Below, in pieces: positions 46,895 to 55,941 of a stretch of DNA of 64,000 nucleotides (within the stretch, counting starts at the first letter, position 1; every line of letters begins with the position of its first letter). Origin of the DNA: Candidatus Amarobacillus elongatus (GTDB lineage Bacteria; Chloroflexota; Dehalococcoidia; Tepidiformales; Tepidiformaceae); assembly GCA_016703545.1 (NCBI GenBank), contig JADJBX010000003.1, positions 124,001 through 188,000 of the forward strand. Direction: 5' to 3'. The translations under genes and the position numbers were made by a program. The notes under the pieces are model-generated. The model ran no database searches, was not told the origin of the DNA, and saw nothing but the letters and a program-made list of their open reading frames with translations.

Positions 46895-47695
46895 GTGGCC
46901 GAGCGGCCGCGCACCTACACCGCCGAGGGCGTCATCCTCCGCCGCCGCAACATCGGCGAGGCCGACAGCATCTTCACCGTGTACAGCGACCGCGAGGGCA
47001 AGTTCGATGCGGTTGCGCGCGGGGTGCGCAAGACGCGCAGCAAGATGCGGGGCCACCTCGAGCCGCTCATGCGCAGCCGGTTCCTTATCGCGAAGGGCCG
47101 CACCCTCGATGTCTTCGCGCAGGCGGAGACGGTGCACCACTACCGCGTCGTGCGCGAGGACCTCGACCGCGCGGCCACCGCCCTCTACTGTGCCGAGCTG
47201 GTCGACCGGTTCACGGTCGAACGCGCTCCCCAGGAAGGGCTCTACTCCCTCCTGCTCGGCGTGCTCGATGCCCTGGAGGACGGCTGCGGCATCGCGGTCG
47301 CGCGGTACTTCGAAGTGCAGCTGCTGGCGCTCACCGGGTACGACCTCGCGTTGGAGGCGTGCGCCCTTTGCGGCTCGCCCCTGCCCGCCGAGGAGACGCT
47401 GCTGTCGCCGTCGGCCGGGGGCCTCGTGTGCCGGCTGTGCCGCCCGCGGGCCGAAGGCGGCCGCCTGCTGAGCCTGCGCGCGGTGAAGGTGCTGCGCTAC
47501 GCCCGCCGCGAGACACTCGACGCGTTCGCGGCGGTGGCGGTTTCGCCAGAACTCGATGGTGAACTGCGCACGGGGCTGGCGCTGATGCTGCGCCACACCC
47601 TGGAGCGTGACCTCTCGGCCACGCGCTTCGTGGAGGACGTCCGCCGGCTGCCCGCCGCCCATCCGCCGCCTTCACCGGGCGGCAGTGTAGAATAG
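46895..47695 (+). CDS. recO: DNA repair protein RecO
   Basis: 266 residues from a GTG 1 nt after recR. N-terminal OB fold (YTAEGVILRRRNIGEADSIFTVYSDREGKFDAVARGVRK), middle helical domain, and a zinc site CALCGSPLPAEE...CRLC. The direct recR-recO link fits their shared role in gap repair. Confidence 0.95.
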   Translation: MAERPRTYTAEGVILRRRNIGEADSIFTVYSDREGKFDAVARGVRKTRSKMRGHLEPLMRSRFLIAKGRTLDVFAQAETVHHYRVVREDLDRAATALYCAELVDRFTVERAPQEGLYSLLLGVLDALEDGCGIAVARYFEVQLLALTGYDLALEACALCGSPLPAEETLLSPSAGGLVCRLCRPRAEGGRLLSLRAVKVLRYARRETLDAFAAVAVSPELDGELRTGLALMLRHTLERDLSATRFVEDVRRLPAAHPPPSPGGSVE

Positions 47696-47724
47696 CCCGC
47701 AGTCCAACCACTTCGAGGCTTCCC

Positions 47725-48225
47725 GTGCCCCTGTACGAATACTTCTGCGAACCCTGCAACGGCATCTTTGAGGAACTGCGGCCGATGCGCGAAGCCACCG
47801 ACCCGGTCCCCTGCCCGGAGTGCTACAAGGACGCCCGCCGGATCATGCCGACGTCGTTCACCGCATTCACCTTCCGCGAGGGCTACCCGCGTCGCATCCC
47901 CGACGATGGCAAGTACTACCACCTCGGCAAGAAGGTTTCGAGCCTTGTCACCGGTGGCGCCCCGAACGAGCACCCGGAAGTGAACAAGAAGGAACCCGCC
48001 CCGGTTCTGCCGAAGGCCGAGAAGGACGACATCCGCGACGCCAGCGAACTCGCCAAGAAGGACGAGCTTGTGGATGCCTACGGCAGCCGTATCGCGCCCG
48101 AGAACGTGGTCCAGGCGGTGACCACCGGCCGCGGACTGAAGAAGGGCACCCGGGGCTGGAGCCCTCCCCGGCATTCCCACAAAACGACGAAGGCGCCCAC
48201 AAACGGGCGCCTTCGCAATTGGTGA
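47725..48225 (+). CDS. FmdB-type zinc-ribbon protein
   Basis: 166 residues from a GTG. The N-terminus is a zinc ribbon with C8, C11, C30 and C33, as in FmdB/regulatory zinc-ribbon proteins, then a long charged, probably disordered tail. The last ~14 codons lie in a terminator hairpin, so the true stop might be earlier in nature or the tail may be loosely constrained. Confidence 0.85.
   Translation: MPLYEYFCEPCNGIFEELRPMREATDPVPCPECYKDARRIMPTSFTAFTFREGYPRRIPDDGKYYHLGKKVSSLVTGGAPNEHPEVNKKEPAPVLPKAEKDDIRDASELAKKDELVDAYGSRIAPENVVQAVTTGRGLKKGTRGWSPPRHSHKTTKAPTNGRLRNW
48188..48215. terminator. Convergent terminator, minus-strand T-rich
   Basis: Perfect 11-bp stem CGAAGGCGCCC/GGGCGCCTTCG. On the minus strand it is followed by TCGTCGTTTTGT, so it mainly ends the prenyl synthase transcript. 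Confidence 0.8.
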
Positions 48226-48238
48226 GACCGCTGGCGAG

Positions 48239-49216
48239 CTAGCTGCGGCGGCTCAGCACGTACTCCCCTATGTCCGTCATGCTGCGGCGCGCGTCCGTCG
48301 CCGGGAACTGGCTGATCGCCTCGTTCGCGCGGCGGATGTAGCTGCGAGCCATGTCCATCGATACTTCGAGGACCTCGGTCGAACGGACCATGGAGAGCGC
48401 CTCCTGGAGCCGTTCGGCGCGTTCGCGCTTCGCGAGGATGAACCGCTTGACGGGGTTGTCCTTCGGATACCGTTCGATGAGCAGCATCGCGGGGAGGGTG
48501 ATGGTGCCTTCGAGCAGGTCGCTGCCGCAGGGCTTGCCCATCTCCGCCTCGTCGCCGGTGAAATCGAGGATGTCATCGACGATCTGGAACGCCATCCCGA
48601 GGCTGTAGCCGTAGGTCCGCAGCGCTTCCACTTCGCCCTCGGTGCAGCCCGCGAGCATCGCGCCGCCTTCCGTGGCGTTGGCGAACAGCGATGCGGTCTT
48701 GCCGGCGATCCGGGCGAGGTAGTTCTGGATGTCCTTGCCGACATCGAAGGCGGACGCGTCCTGGTCGAGTTCGCCGCGCGTCATCTTCTGCAGCGCCAGC
48801 GCGAACAGCCGCGTGACGGGGAGGCTGCCCGTGCGAGTCACCATCTCCGCTGCGTTGGCGAAGATGTAGTCGCCGAGGAGCACGGTCATGGCGTTGTCGA
48901 ATACCGCGTTGGCAGTCGGCCGGCCGCGGCGCGAGAGCGCGCCATCGACGACGTCGTCGTGGACGAGGCTGGCGGTGTGCAAAAGCTCGATCGCGCCCCC
49001 GAGGGGCACGAGCTTGTTGAGGTTGTAGTCTCCGAAGGTGCCGGCGAGCAGCACCAGGGCGGGCCGCAGCCGCTTCCCGCGGGCCTGGAGAACGTGGTCC
49101 AGCATCCGCTTCAGCGGAGGCAGGTCGTCGCGCTTGATGGACTCCAGCATGTCCTCGACGAGGATCATGTCTTCGGCCACCGGCCCGTACAGCGTGGACA
49201 GTTGCATCGTCGTCAT
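48239..49216 (-). CDS. Polyprenyl synthetase family protein
   Basis: 325 residues with both aspartate-rich motifs (DDVVD and DDILD), GKRLRPALVLLAG and the family's GSDLLEGTITLPAMLL. It extends isoprenoid diphosphates, probably making the quinone side chain used by complex I; chain length is unknown. ATG overlaps the restored tatD stop (ATGA). Confidence 0.93.
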   Translation of the reverse strand: MTTMQLSTLYGPVAEDMILVEDMLESIKRDDLPPLKRMLDHVLQARGKRLRPALVLLAGTFGDYNLNKLVPLGGAIELLHTASLVHDDVVDGALSRRGRPTANAVFDNAMTVLLGDYIFANAAEMVTRTGSLPVTRLFALALQKMTRGELDQDASAFDVGKDIQNYLARIAGKTASLFANATEGGAMLAGCTEGEVEALRTYGYSLGMAFQIVDDILDFTGDEAEMGKPCGSDLLEGTITLPAMLLIERYPKDNPVKRFILAKRERAERLQEALSMVRSTEVLEVSMDMARSYIRRANEAISQFPATDARRSMTDIGEYVLSRRS

Positions 49217-50027
49217 GCGGCGTGAACCCCGGCCCGGATTGCAACACGATACAACCGCTCGGCGTTTCGCGTGGTGAGGGTGGCTACGTCCTCGATGGAA
49301 ATCCCCGTGCTTCCGCGATTGCGGCGGCGGCAGCCTTTACGTTGGCGGGTTCGTTGCGTGTTCCCCGCAGCTTCTGCGGCGGGAGGTAGGGACTGTCGGT
49401 TTCGATGACCAGCGACTCCGCGGGAAGCTCGCGCGCCATCGCCCGGTTCTCGTCGTTGCGGGGGTACGTGATGGGGCACGCGATGGAGACGAGGAACCCG
49501 AGCGCGACGTACCGCCGCGCCTGGTCCACCGTTCCCTGGAAGCAGTGCATCACGCCGGGCACGCGCCCGGGCCAGCGCTCGGCCATGAGCCGGGCGAACG
49601 GCGCCAGGTGCTCCTCCGCGGCGTCTTCGGCGGCTCGCGAGTGGAACGACACGGGCTTGCCGTGGCGCAGCGCGATCTCCAGCTGCGCGTCCAGCACCCG
49701 CCGCTGGTCCGCGGGAGTGGAATGGTCGCGAAAGAAGTCGAGCCCCAGTTCCCCCACCGCCGCGACCGCCGGCAACGCGGCAAGGGCGTTGAGATCCGCC
49801 AGCATGCCCGGCGTCACGGTCCCGGCCTCGTGCGGGTGGTAGCCCGCGGTGGGATACACCCCCTCGCGGCCCTCCGCGAACGCCAGCGCGGCTTCGTTCG
49901 AGGCAGCGTCGTACCCGCAGACGGCGATACCCTCGACCCCGGCCGCTCGCGCTCGCTCGTACACCCCGGCGGCGTCCTCCGCGAACGCGGGATCGGTCAG
50001 GTGGCAGTGGGTGTCGAACAGGATCAT
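49213..50027 (-). CDS. tatD: TatD family metal-dependent hydrolase, frameshifted near the 3' end
   Basis: ATG at 50027 overlaps the metG stop. Metal ligands are seen in FDTHCHL, GELGLDFF and SFHSRAAE with VIETDSPYLPPQKLRGTRNEP. The open frame stops at 49284, but one extra base in the C run (49303-49306, G on the coding strand) continues it as GISIEDVATLTTRNAERLYR to 49213, restoring the normal ~271 residues and an ATGA overlap with the prenyl synthase gene. Likely a consensus error. TatD enzymes are 3'-5' DNases. Confidence 0.92.
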
Positions 50028-51691
50028 GCGCCCGCCGCGCCCGCGGGGGCGGTTTCGATCTTCGTGTACAGCGGCCGCGCCGGGCGGAGCTGCGTGCCCG
50101 CCGCGATCGGTTCGAACGCCCATCCGCGCTCGCCGATGCTGTCCGCGAAGCCGAGGTCCTCGTGGAGGGTGGCCGTCGTGAACGGGATCACCGGGTGGAG
50201 CAGCGTCTTGATCGCGTTGATCGTCGAAAGCGCCGTGGCGAGCGTCTGCGCGGCGTGGTCGCGGTCGCTTTTCACGGCCTTCCACGGCGCGCGCTCATCG
50301 AGGTAGCGGTTCGCGGCCTGTGCGAGCCGCATCGCCTCCTGGACCGCGTTCCGGAAGTGGCACGCCTCGAACTCCGCGGCGGTCGTCGGGAAGGCGGCCG
50401 CGGCATCAGCGAGCAGCGCCGCGCTCTCCGGTGCGAGCGCTCCGCTCTCCGGGACGACGCCTTCGAAGTTCCGGTGGATCATCGAGATGACCCGGTTCGC
50501 CAGGTTCCCCCACGTGCCGATCAGCACGTCGTTGTTCGTGCGAATGAGGTCGTCCTCGCTGAACACCGAGTCGGATGTTTCGGGGAAAATGGTCGTCAGG
50601 TAGAAGCGCAGCGCGTCTGGCGCGTACACATCGAGCAGGTTCAGCACCCACGTGCCCGTCCCCGCCGACTTGCTCTGCTTGGCGCCGCTCGGCATGTTCA
50701 CGTACTGGTTCGCGGGCACATCGAACGGCAGGTTGAGGCCGCCGTAGCCCATGAGCATCGCGGGCCAGATCACCGTGTGGAACGGGATGTTGTCCTTGCC
50801 GATGAAGTAGTAGCTGCGGGCGTTGGGGTCTTCCCAGAAGCGCCGCCAGTCCTCGGGTTCGCCCTTGCGCTGGGCCCATTCGCGGGTGGCTGAGAGGTAC
50901 CCGATGACGGCGTCGAACCAGACATAAATGCGCTTCTCGTCCCAGCCCTCGACGGGCACGGGGACGCCCCAGGCGATGTCGCGGGTGATGGCACGGTCGA
51001 TCAGCCCCTCGTTCAGCATCCCGAGGGTGAAATTCTGGACGTTCCGGCGCCAGTGATCCTTCGGCGCGACCCACTCCTTCAGCCCCTCTTCGAGCGCACT
51101 CAGGCGAAGGAAATAGTGCTCGGATTCGCGCACGATGGGCGTCGCGCCCGTCATCCGGCTGCGGGGGTTGATCAGGTCGATGGCGTCCATCTGCGATCCG
51201 CAGTTGTCGCACTGGTCCCCGCGAGCCTCGCCGTAGCCGCACTTGGGGCAGGTGCCTTCGACGTAGCGGTCGGGCAGGAAGCGGTTGGCCTCCGGGTCGT
51301 AGAGCTGGTCCTGCGTCTTGCGGTAGAGGTAATCCTTCTCCAGCAGCTTGAGGAAGACTTCCTGCGTCGTCGCGTAGTGGTTCTCGGTCAGCGTGGTCGT
51401 GTAGCACTCCCACTGGATGCCCAGCCGTTCCCACGTTTCGACGATCTTCGCGTGGTAGCGGTCGACGATGACGCGCGGCTCGACGCCTTCCTTGTCGGCG
51501 GAGACGGTGATGGGCGTGCCGTGGCAGTCGGACCCGGAGACCATGACGGTCTCGTTGCCGCGCAGCCGGTGATAGCGCGCGAAGATGTCGGCGGGGAGGT
51601 AGGCCCCGGCCACGTGGCCGACATGCAGCAGGTAGTTCGCGTAGGGCCAGGCCACGCAGACGAGGATCCGTTCGGGCAAGAGCGAGCTCAC
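50024..51691 (-). CDS. metG: Methionine--tRNA ligase
   Basis: 555 residues from a GTG at 51691; the ribosome binding site is weak. The HIGH motif reads HVGH, the zinc knuckle has CPKCGYGEARGDQCDNC, and KMSKS appears as KQSKS, a substitution in the second position. The anticodon domain follows and there is no C-terminal EMAP-like tRNA-binding domain. It is in the rsmI-metG-tatD-prenyl synthase operon. Confidence 0.95.
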   Translation of the reverse strand: MSSLLPERILVCVAWPYANYLLHVGHVAGAYLPADIFARYHRLRGNETVMVSGSDCHGTPITVSADKEGVEPRVIVDRYHAKIVETWERLGIQWECYTTTLTENHYATTQEVFLKLLEKDYLYRKTQDQLYDPEANRFLPDRYVEGTCPKCGYGEARGDQCDNCGSQMDAIDLINPRSRMTGATPIVRESEHYFLRLSALEEGLKEWVAPKDHWRRNVQNFTLGMLNEGLIDRAITRDIAWGVPVPVEGWDEKRIYVWFDAVIGYLSATREWAQRKGEPEDWRRFWEDPNARSYYFIGKDNIPFHTVIWPAMLMGYGGLNLPFDVPANQYVNMPSGAKQSKSAGTGTWVLNLLDVYAPDALRFYLTTIFPETSDSVFSEDDLIRTNNDVLIGTWGNLANRVISMIHRNFEGVVPESGALAPESAALLADAAAAFPTTAAEFEACHFRNAVQEAMRLAQAANRYLDERAPWKAVKSDRDHAAQTLATALSTINAIKTLLHPVIPFTTATLHEDLGFADSIGERGWAFEPIAAGTQLRPARPLYTKIETAPAGAAGA

Positions 51692-51742
51692 GGGACGATG
51701 GGATGCACCGGGAAGTCTAGCACAGCCCCCGGGCTGGTTCCC

Positions 51743-52576
51743 TCATTCCTCCCACTGTTCGTAAGCGACCGACTTTGCGACGCCAAACCGGCGGGCGGCC
51801 TCCGCGGCCGCGCCCGAGCGTCGCGCCCCGGCGCGCTGCATCGCCGCCATGAACTCGGCCACTTCATCGCTCGTGCCGTCGCGTCCCACCGCCGAGACGT
51901 CGACGGCGACGGTGATTTCGCCGCGCGTGTTCGCGAACCTGGCCGCCAGCTCCGACGCCCGGCCCCGCACGGTCTCCTCGTGGAGCTTGGTAATCTCACG
52001 TGAAACGGCCACGGGTGGGTCGGCCAGCGCATCGGCCACGTCTCCAAGCGTTTCGGCGAGGCGGTTGGGGCTTTCGAAGAACACGAGCACGCCCGCCGTC
52101 GCCGCTGCCTGCTGCAGGCGCGTCCGGCGTTCCGCCCGGCCCCGGGGAAGGAAGCCGAGGAAGTGCGCGTCGCTCCCTTCGAACCCGCTTACGGAAAGGA
52201 CCGCCGTGAGCGCCGATGGGCCCGCGACGGCGAACACGGGCACGCCAGCCTCGTGCGCCGCGGCGACCAGCCGGCCGCCGGGGTCGGCCACGACGGGCGT
52301 CCCGGCGTCGCTGACGAGCGCGACGACGCCCTCACGCGAGGCGGCCACGATCTCGGGAGCGCGCTGGGTGACGTTGTGCTCAGTGAGACTCAGCGTTCGG
52401 GCGGTGCTCCCGGAATGTTTGAGTAACACCCCGGCCGTGCGCGTGTCCTCGGCTGCGACGACGGTGGCCCGGCGGAGGCACTCGGCCGCCCGCGGCGAAA
52501 GGTCCGCGAGGTTCCCAATCGGCGTCGCAACCACGTACAGGCCCGGCGGCCAGCGCTGCTCCGAGGCGTCAGTCAC
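51743..52576 (-). CDS. rsmI: 16S rRNA (cytidine-2'-O)-methyltransferase RsmI
   Basis: 277 residues from a GTG at 52576. Motifs LYVVATPIGNLADLSPRA, AAEDTRTAGVLLKH, VSDAGTPVVADPGGRLV and FFESPNRLAETL match RsmI, which methylates C1402 of 16S rRNA. It is the first gene of the minus-strand operon here. Confidence 0.96.
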   Translation of the reverse strand: MTDASEQRWPPGLYVVATPIGNLADLSPRAAECLRRATVVAAEDTRTAGVLLKHSGSTARTLSLTEHNVTQRAPEIVAASREGVVALVSDAGTPVVADPGGRLVAAAHEAGVPVFAVAGPSALTAVLSVSGFEGSDAHFLGFLPRGRAERRTRLQQAAATAGVLVFFESPNRLAETLGDVADALADPPVAVSREITKLHEETVRGRASELAARFANTRGEITVAVDVSAVGRDGTSDEVAEFMAAMQRAGARRSGAAAEAARRFGVAKSVAYEQWEE

Positions 52577-52678
52577 GGCGGCCTCGGGAAGCGGGCACGA
52601 AGGTGCGGAGTGCGGTCACGGGGCCTCCCGGGTATGGCGCTAGCATGCCGCCTTTCCCTGGGGGCGGCCACCGGCACG

Positions 52679-52710
52679 AAAAAACGCGCCACCCTCGCGG
52701 ATGGCGCGTT
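52679..52710 (-). terminator. Intrinsic terminator of mdh
   Basis: Stem AACGCGCCA/TGGCGCGTT (52683-52691, 52702-52710) followed on the minus strand by six T. Confidence 0.9.
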
Positions 52711-52730
52711 CGCGTTCGAACCTCGTTGGT

Positions 52731-53672
52731 TCAGTCGGTGATGAGGTTGACGAGGTCCTTCGTGGCGGCGGCGGCCGCGACCACCCGCGTCCGCTCGTCG
52801 TCCGTCAGGGGAAGCTCGAAGGTGCGCTGGATGCCGCCTTCGCCGAGCTGGCAGACCGTGCCCGAGTAGATGTCACGGATGCCGTACTCGCCCTGGTGGA
52901 GGACGGAGCACGGGATCAGGCGGCGCTGGTCCAGCAGGATCGCCTCCGTCATCGCGATTGTGCCGGCGGAGGGCGCGTAGTACGCACTGCCAACCTTCAG
53001 CAGCTCGCCGATCTCGGCACCGCCGCGCATCGCGCGGGCGACCAGCTGCTGGATGCGGTCCGCGGGCAGCAGGTCCGTGAGGGGCACGCCGCCAATGCGC
53101 GTTTGGGAGACCACGGGAACCATCGTCGTGTCCGTGTGTCCGCCGATGACGAAGCCGTGCACATCCGCAGGCGAGACGCCGAGCGCGTCGGCGACGAAGT
53201 AGCGGTAGCGCGCGCTGTCCAGCGCGCCGCCCTGGCCGATGACCCGCTCGCGGGGGAAGCCGCTGGCCTTGAGCGCCACGTGGCACATCGCGTCCATGGG
53301 GTTCGCGAAGATGATGATGACCGCGTTGGGAGAGTGCTTCGCGGCCTCGGACACCTTCGCCCGCACGATGGCGGCGTTGCCGTTGAGCAGCTCCTCGCGC
53401 GACATGCCCGGCTTGCGGGGGGCACCGGCCGTGCAGATCACGACATCGGAGTTCGCCGTCTCTTCCCAGCCGTCGGTGGCGCTGATGCGGGTGCTGAAAC
53501 CCTCCCACGCGGCCGCCTGCGATTCATCGAGCGCCTTGCCAAAGTGCATCGTGCCGGCGAACTGCGGGTCGTCCTGGAGGACAACGTCGCAGATGTCGCG
53601 CTCGATGAGGCGCTGGGCCATGGCGCCGCCGGTTGCGCCGGCGCCGATGATGGTGACCTTCTTGCGGGCCAT
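52731..53672 (-). CDS. mdh: Malate dehydrogenase (LDH-type fold)
   Basis: 313 residues from the ATG at 53672 with AAGGAG. It has the NAD-binding GAGATGGAMAQRL with an acidic VVLQDD, the loop APRKPGMSREELL with substrate-binding Arg, IFANPMDAM and the catalytic His in IGGHTDTTMVPVVS. It interconverts malate and oxaloacetate. It stands alone with its own terminator. Confidence 0.94.
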   Translation of the reverse strand: MARKKVTIIGAGATGGAMAQRLIERDICDVVLQDDPQFAGTMHFGKALDESQAAAWEGFSTRISATDGWEETANSDVVICTAGAPRKPGMSREELLNGNAAIVRAKVSEAAKHSPNAVIIIFANPMDAMCHVALKASGFPRERVIGQGGALDSARYRYFVADALGVSPADVHGFVIGGHTDTTMVPVVSQTRIGGVPLTDLLPADRIQQLVARAMRGGAEIGELLKVGSAYYAPSAGTIAMTEAILLDQRRLIPCSVLHQGEYGIRDIYSGTVCQLGEGGIQRTFELPLTDDERTRVVAAAAATKDLVNLITD

Positions 53673-53764
53673 CAGTACTCCTTCGTGCATTCGGAACGTG
53701 CCCGGAAGCGTACCACGGCGATGCCGAACGGACCGCCACCGGCATCGCCCAACGGGGGCGAAAA

Positions 53765-54427
53765 TCAGGGCAGCGGCTCGCCCCAGCGGTCCCCGAAAGC
53801 GACCTCCTCGACCGGGCGCCGCGCGGCCACACCCCAGCGCCCGCGGGGGTACCCGAGCGGGATGAGGGCGGCCGTCTCGTAGTCCGCGGGGATGCCGAGG
53901 GCGGCGCGAACGTCGTCCTGCCGCATCCGGTGCACCGTAGTCAGCGTGCTGCCAATGCCGAAGGCCCGGGCCGCGATCATCAGGTTCTGGACGGCGGGGT
54001 AGATGGAGGAGCCGGTGGAAATATCGGTGGGCCGCCCGCCCGTCCGCACGCAGGGGACGATGATCACGGGCGCTTCGTGGAGATGGTGCGCCAGGTGCAG
54101 CGCCGAATCCGCCATCTTCCGGGTGCGGGCCGCCAGTTCGGCATCCTCCGAATTCAGCGGCTTGTGGTAGGGGCCCCCGGGCTGGAACAGCGCCTCGAGC
54201 GCCGGCCGGTATACCTCCTCCAGTTGGAGCTTCAGTGCCGGGTCCTGCACGGCGACGAACGCCCACCCCTGCGAGTTGCCGCCGCTGGGGCCGCGGATGG
54301 CGGCGTCGAGGATGGCGCGCAGCGTCTCCGCGGGAATGGGGTCCGGCTTCAGGCGGCGCATGGCGCGCGTCGTGTACATCGCTTCGAGGACGTCGATACC
54401 GGCGGGCGGCGGGAGGGTTTCGGCCAT
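53765..54427 (-). CDS. Nitroreductase family protein
   Basis: 220 residues. FMN-binding features TTRAMRRLKPDPIP, RGPSGGNSQGWAFVAVQ and the C-terminal IPLGYPRGRWG with VEEVAFGDRWGEPLP. NAD(P)H-dependent reductase of nitro or quinone compounds. It is divergent from fdhD. The last gene pair of the window contains a similar but distinct nitroreductase. Confidence 0.9.
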   Translation of the reverse strand: MAETLPPPAGIDVLEAMYTTRAMRRLKPDPIPAETLRAILDAAIRGPSGGNSQGWAFVAVQDPALKLQLEEVYRPALEALFQPGGPYHKPLNSEDAELAARTRKMADSALHLAHHLHEAPVIIVPCVRTGGRPTDISTGSSIYPAVQNLMIAARAFGIGSTLTTVHRMRQDDVRAALGIPADYETAALIPLGYPRGRWGVAARRPVEEVAFGDRWGEPLP

Positions 54428-54525
54428 GATTCAGCATCTCCAGGAACGGCTACGGGTTCGCCCGGACTGTACGGCATACGAGCCCCACCCGCCCGGCCGC
54501 CGTCGAGGGCACCATCGGTATCCGC

Positions 54526-54531
54526 TATGCT
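54526..54531 (+). promoter_or_regulatory. -10 element of a probable leaderless fdhD transcript
   Basis: TATGCT ends 7 nt before the ATG at 54539, so the mRNA could begin at the start codon; no ribosome binding site is present. Confidence 0.5.
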
Positions 54532-54538
54532 GACCGGC

Positions 54539-55390
54539 ATGGAAACGTCCCGTCCCGAGCGCGAGGTGCGGCGGCCCGTGGCACGGCTGCGCGACGGCCG
54601 CTGGACGTGCGTCGAGGACGCGATCTCGGCGGAGGAGCCCATGGAGATCCGGCTCCTCTGGCAGGCTGCGGGCGAACTCCAGCGTCGCAGTATCGCCGTT
54701 ACCATGCGCACCCCCGGGGACGATTTTGCCCTCGCCGCCGGCTTCCTGTTCGGCGAAGGCATCATCGGCGGCCCGTACGACGTCGTGGACCTCTCGTACT
54801 GCACCGACGAGGACGAGGAGCAGGCGTTCAACATCGTCACCGTGACGCTGCGGCCGGGACTCGCCTTCGACGAGACGCGGCTGGAACGCAACTTCTTCAC
54901 CACGTCGAGCTGCGGCGTCTGCGGCAAGGCAACGCTCGACGCGCTCGAGGTGCATGGCTGCGTGGCAGTGCCCGGGGGCTTCGCCATTACCCCGGCCGTC
55001 ATCAGTGCCATGCCCGATGCGCTGCGAGCGGCGCAGGCGGCGTTCGCCGCCACGGGCGGAATCCACGCCGCGGGCCTCTTCGATGCGCAGGGCAGGCTGC
55101 TTGCCCTGAAGGAAGACGTGGGCCGGCACAACGCGCTGGACAAGGTCATTGGGGAACAGGTGCTGTCGGGCTCGACGGACCTCCACGACCGGGCGGTGCT
55201 GCTGAGCGGCCGCGCCAGTTTCGAGCTGCTCCAGAAGGCGCTCGTCGCGCGCGTGCCCGTGGTGTGCGCCGTGGGCGCGCCCTCAAGCCTCGCCGTGGAA
55301 CTTGCGGAGTCCTTCGGCATAACGCTGGTAGGATTTGTCAGGCCGGGCGGCTTTAACGTATACGCCGGCCGGCAGCGCATTTCGGGCTGA
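54539..55390 (+). CDS. fdhD: Formate dehydrogenase accessory sulfurtransferase FdhD
   Basis: 283 residues. It has the FdhD cysteine motif SSCGVCGKA, which carries sulfur from IscS-type desulfurases to the molybdenum cofactor, and the conserved LALKEDVGRHNALDKVIG and LSGRASFELLQKALVARVPVV segments. The ATG at 54539 fits a leaderless start; an in-frame ATG at 54527 also exists. It precedes the formate dehydrogenase genes by 29 nt. Confidence 0.95.
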   Translation: METSRPEREVRRPVARLRDGRWTCVEDAISAEEPMEIRLLWQAAGELQRRSIAVTMRTPGDDFALAAGFLFGEGIIGGPYDVVDLSYCTDEDEEQAFNIVTVTLRPGLAFDETRLERNFFTTSSCGVCGKATLDALEVHGCVAVPGGFAITPAVISAMPDALRAAQAAFAATGGIHAAGLFDAQGRLLALKEDVGRHNALDKVIGEQVLSGSTDLHDRAVLLSGRASFELLQKALVARVPVVCAVGAPSSLAVELAESFGITLVGFVRPGGFNVYAGRQRISG

Positions 55391-55419
55391 CCGACCCGGA
55401 GCGCGGGAGGAGAGAAGGG

Positions 55420-55941
55420 ATGCCGAAACGGGACCGCTGGGAGGAGCGCAACGGCGATTCGGGAGCCGCGCCCGCGCCGCACTGGGATGAAGCACCCCGC
55501 ATCCGCGCCCTGATCACTGCCTACGAAGGCGTTCCCGGGGCGCTCCTCCCGATTCTCCACGCCATCCAGGACGAGCTTGGGTACATCGACCGCCGCGCCA
55601 TTCCGCTCGTGGCCGAGGGCCTGAATATCTCGCGCGCCGAGGTTGTCGGCGTGATCGGCTTCTACACCGACTTCCGTGAAGAGCCCCCGGGACGGCACGT
55701 GCTCAAGGTCTGCCGCGCCGAATCCTGCCAGGCGATGGGCTGCGAGCCGCTCGCCGAGCACCTCCAGTCGCGCCTCGGGGTCGAGATGGGTGGGACGACC
55801 GCCGACGGCGAGGTAACCCTCGAAACGGTCTACTGCCTGGGGAACTGCGCGCTCTCGCCTGCGGTCATGCTCGACGGCCGCCTCTACGGGCGCGTCACGC
55901 CCGCGCGTGCCGAGGCCCTGCTCGTGGGGGCACGTCCATGA
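55420..55941 (+). CDS. fdsG: NAD-dependent formate dehydrogenase gamma subunit (NuoE-like)
   Basis: 173 residues with GGGAGGAG upstream. A helical N-terminus (LLPILHAIQDELGYIDRRAIPLVAEGL) and a thioredoxin-like 2Fe-2S domain with CRAESCQAMG and YCLGNCALSPAVML, the four-Cys pattern of NuoE/FdsG. It is the small flavoprotein partner of FdsB; its stop overlaps fdsB (ATGA). Confidence 0.93.
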   Translation: MPKRDRWEERNGDSGAAPAPHWDEAPRIRALITAYEGVPGALLPILHAIQDELGYIDRRAIPLVAEGLNISRAEVVGVIGFYTDFREEPPGRHVLKVCRAESCQAMGCEPLAEHLQSRLGVEMGGTTADGEVTLETVYCLGNCALSPAVMLDGRLYGRVTPARAEALLVGARP

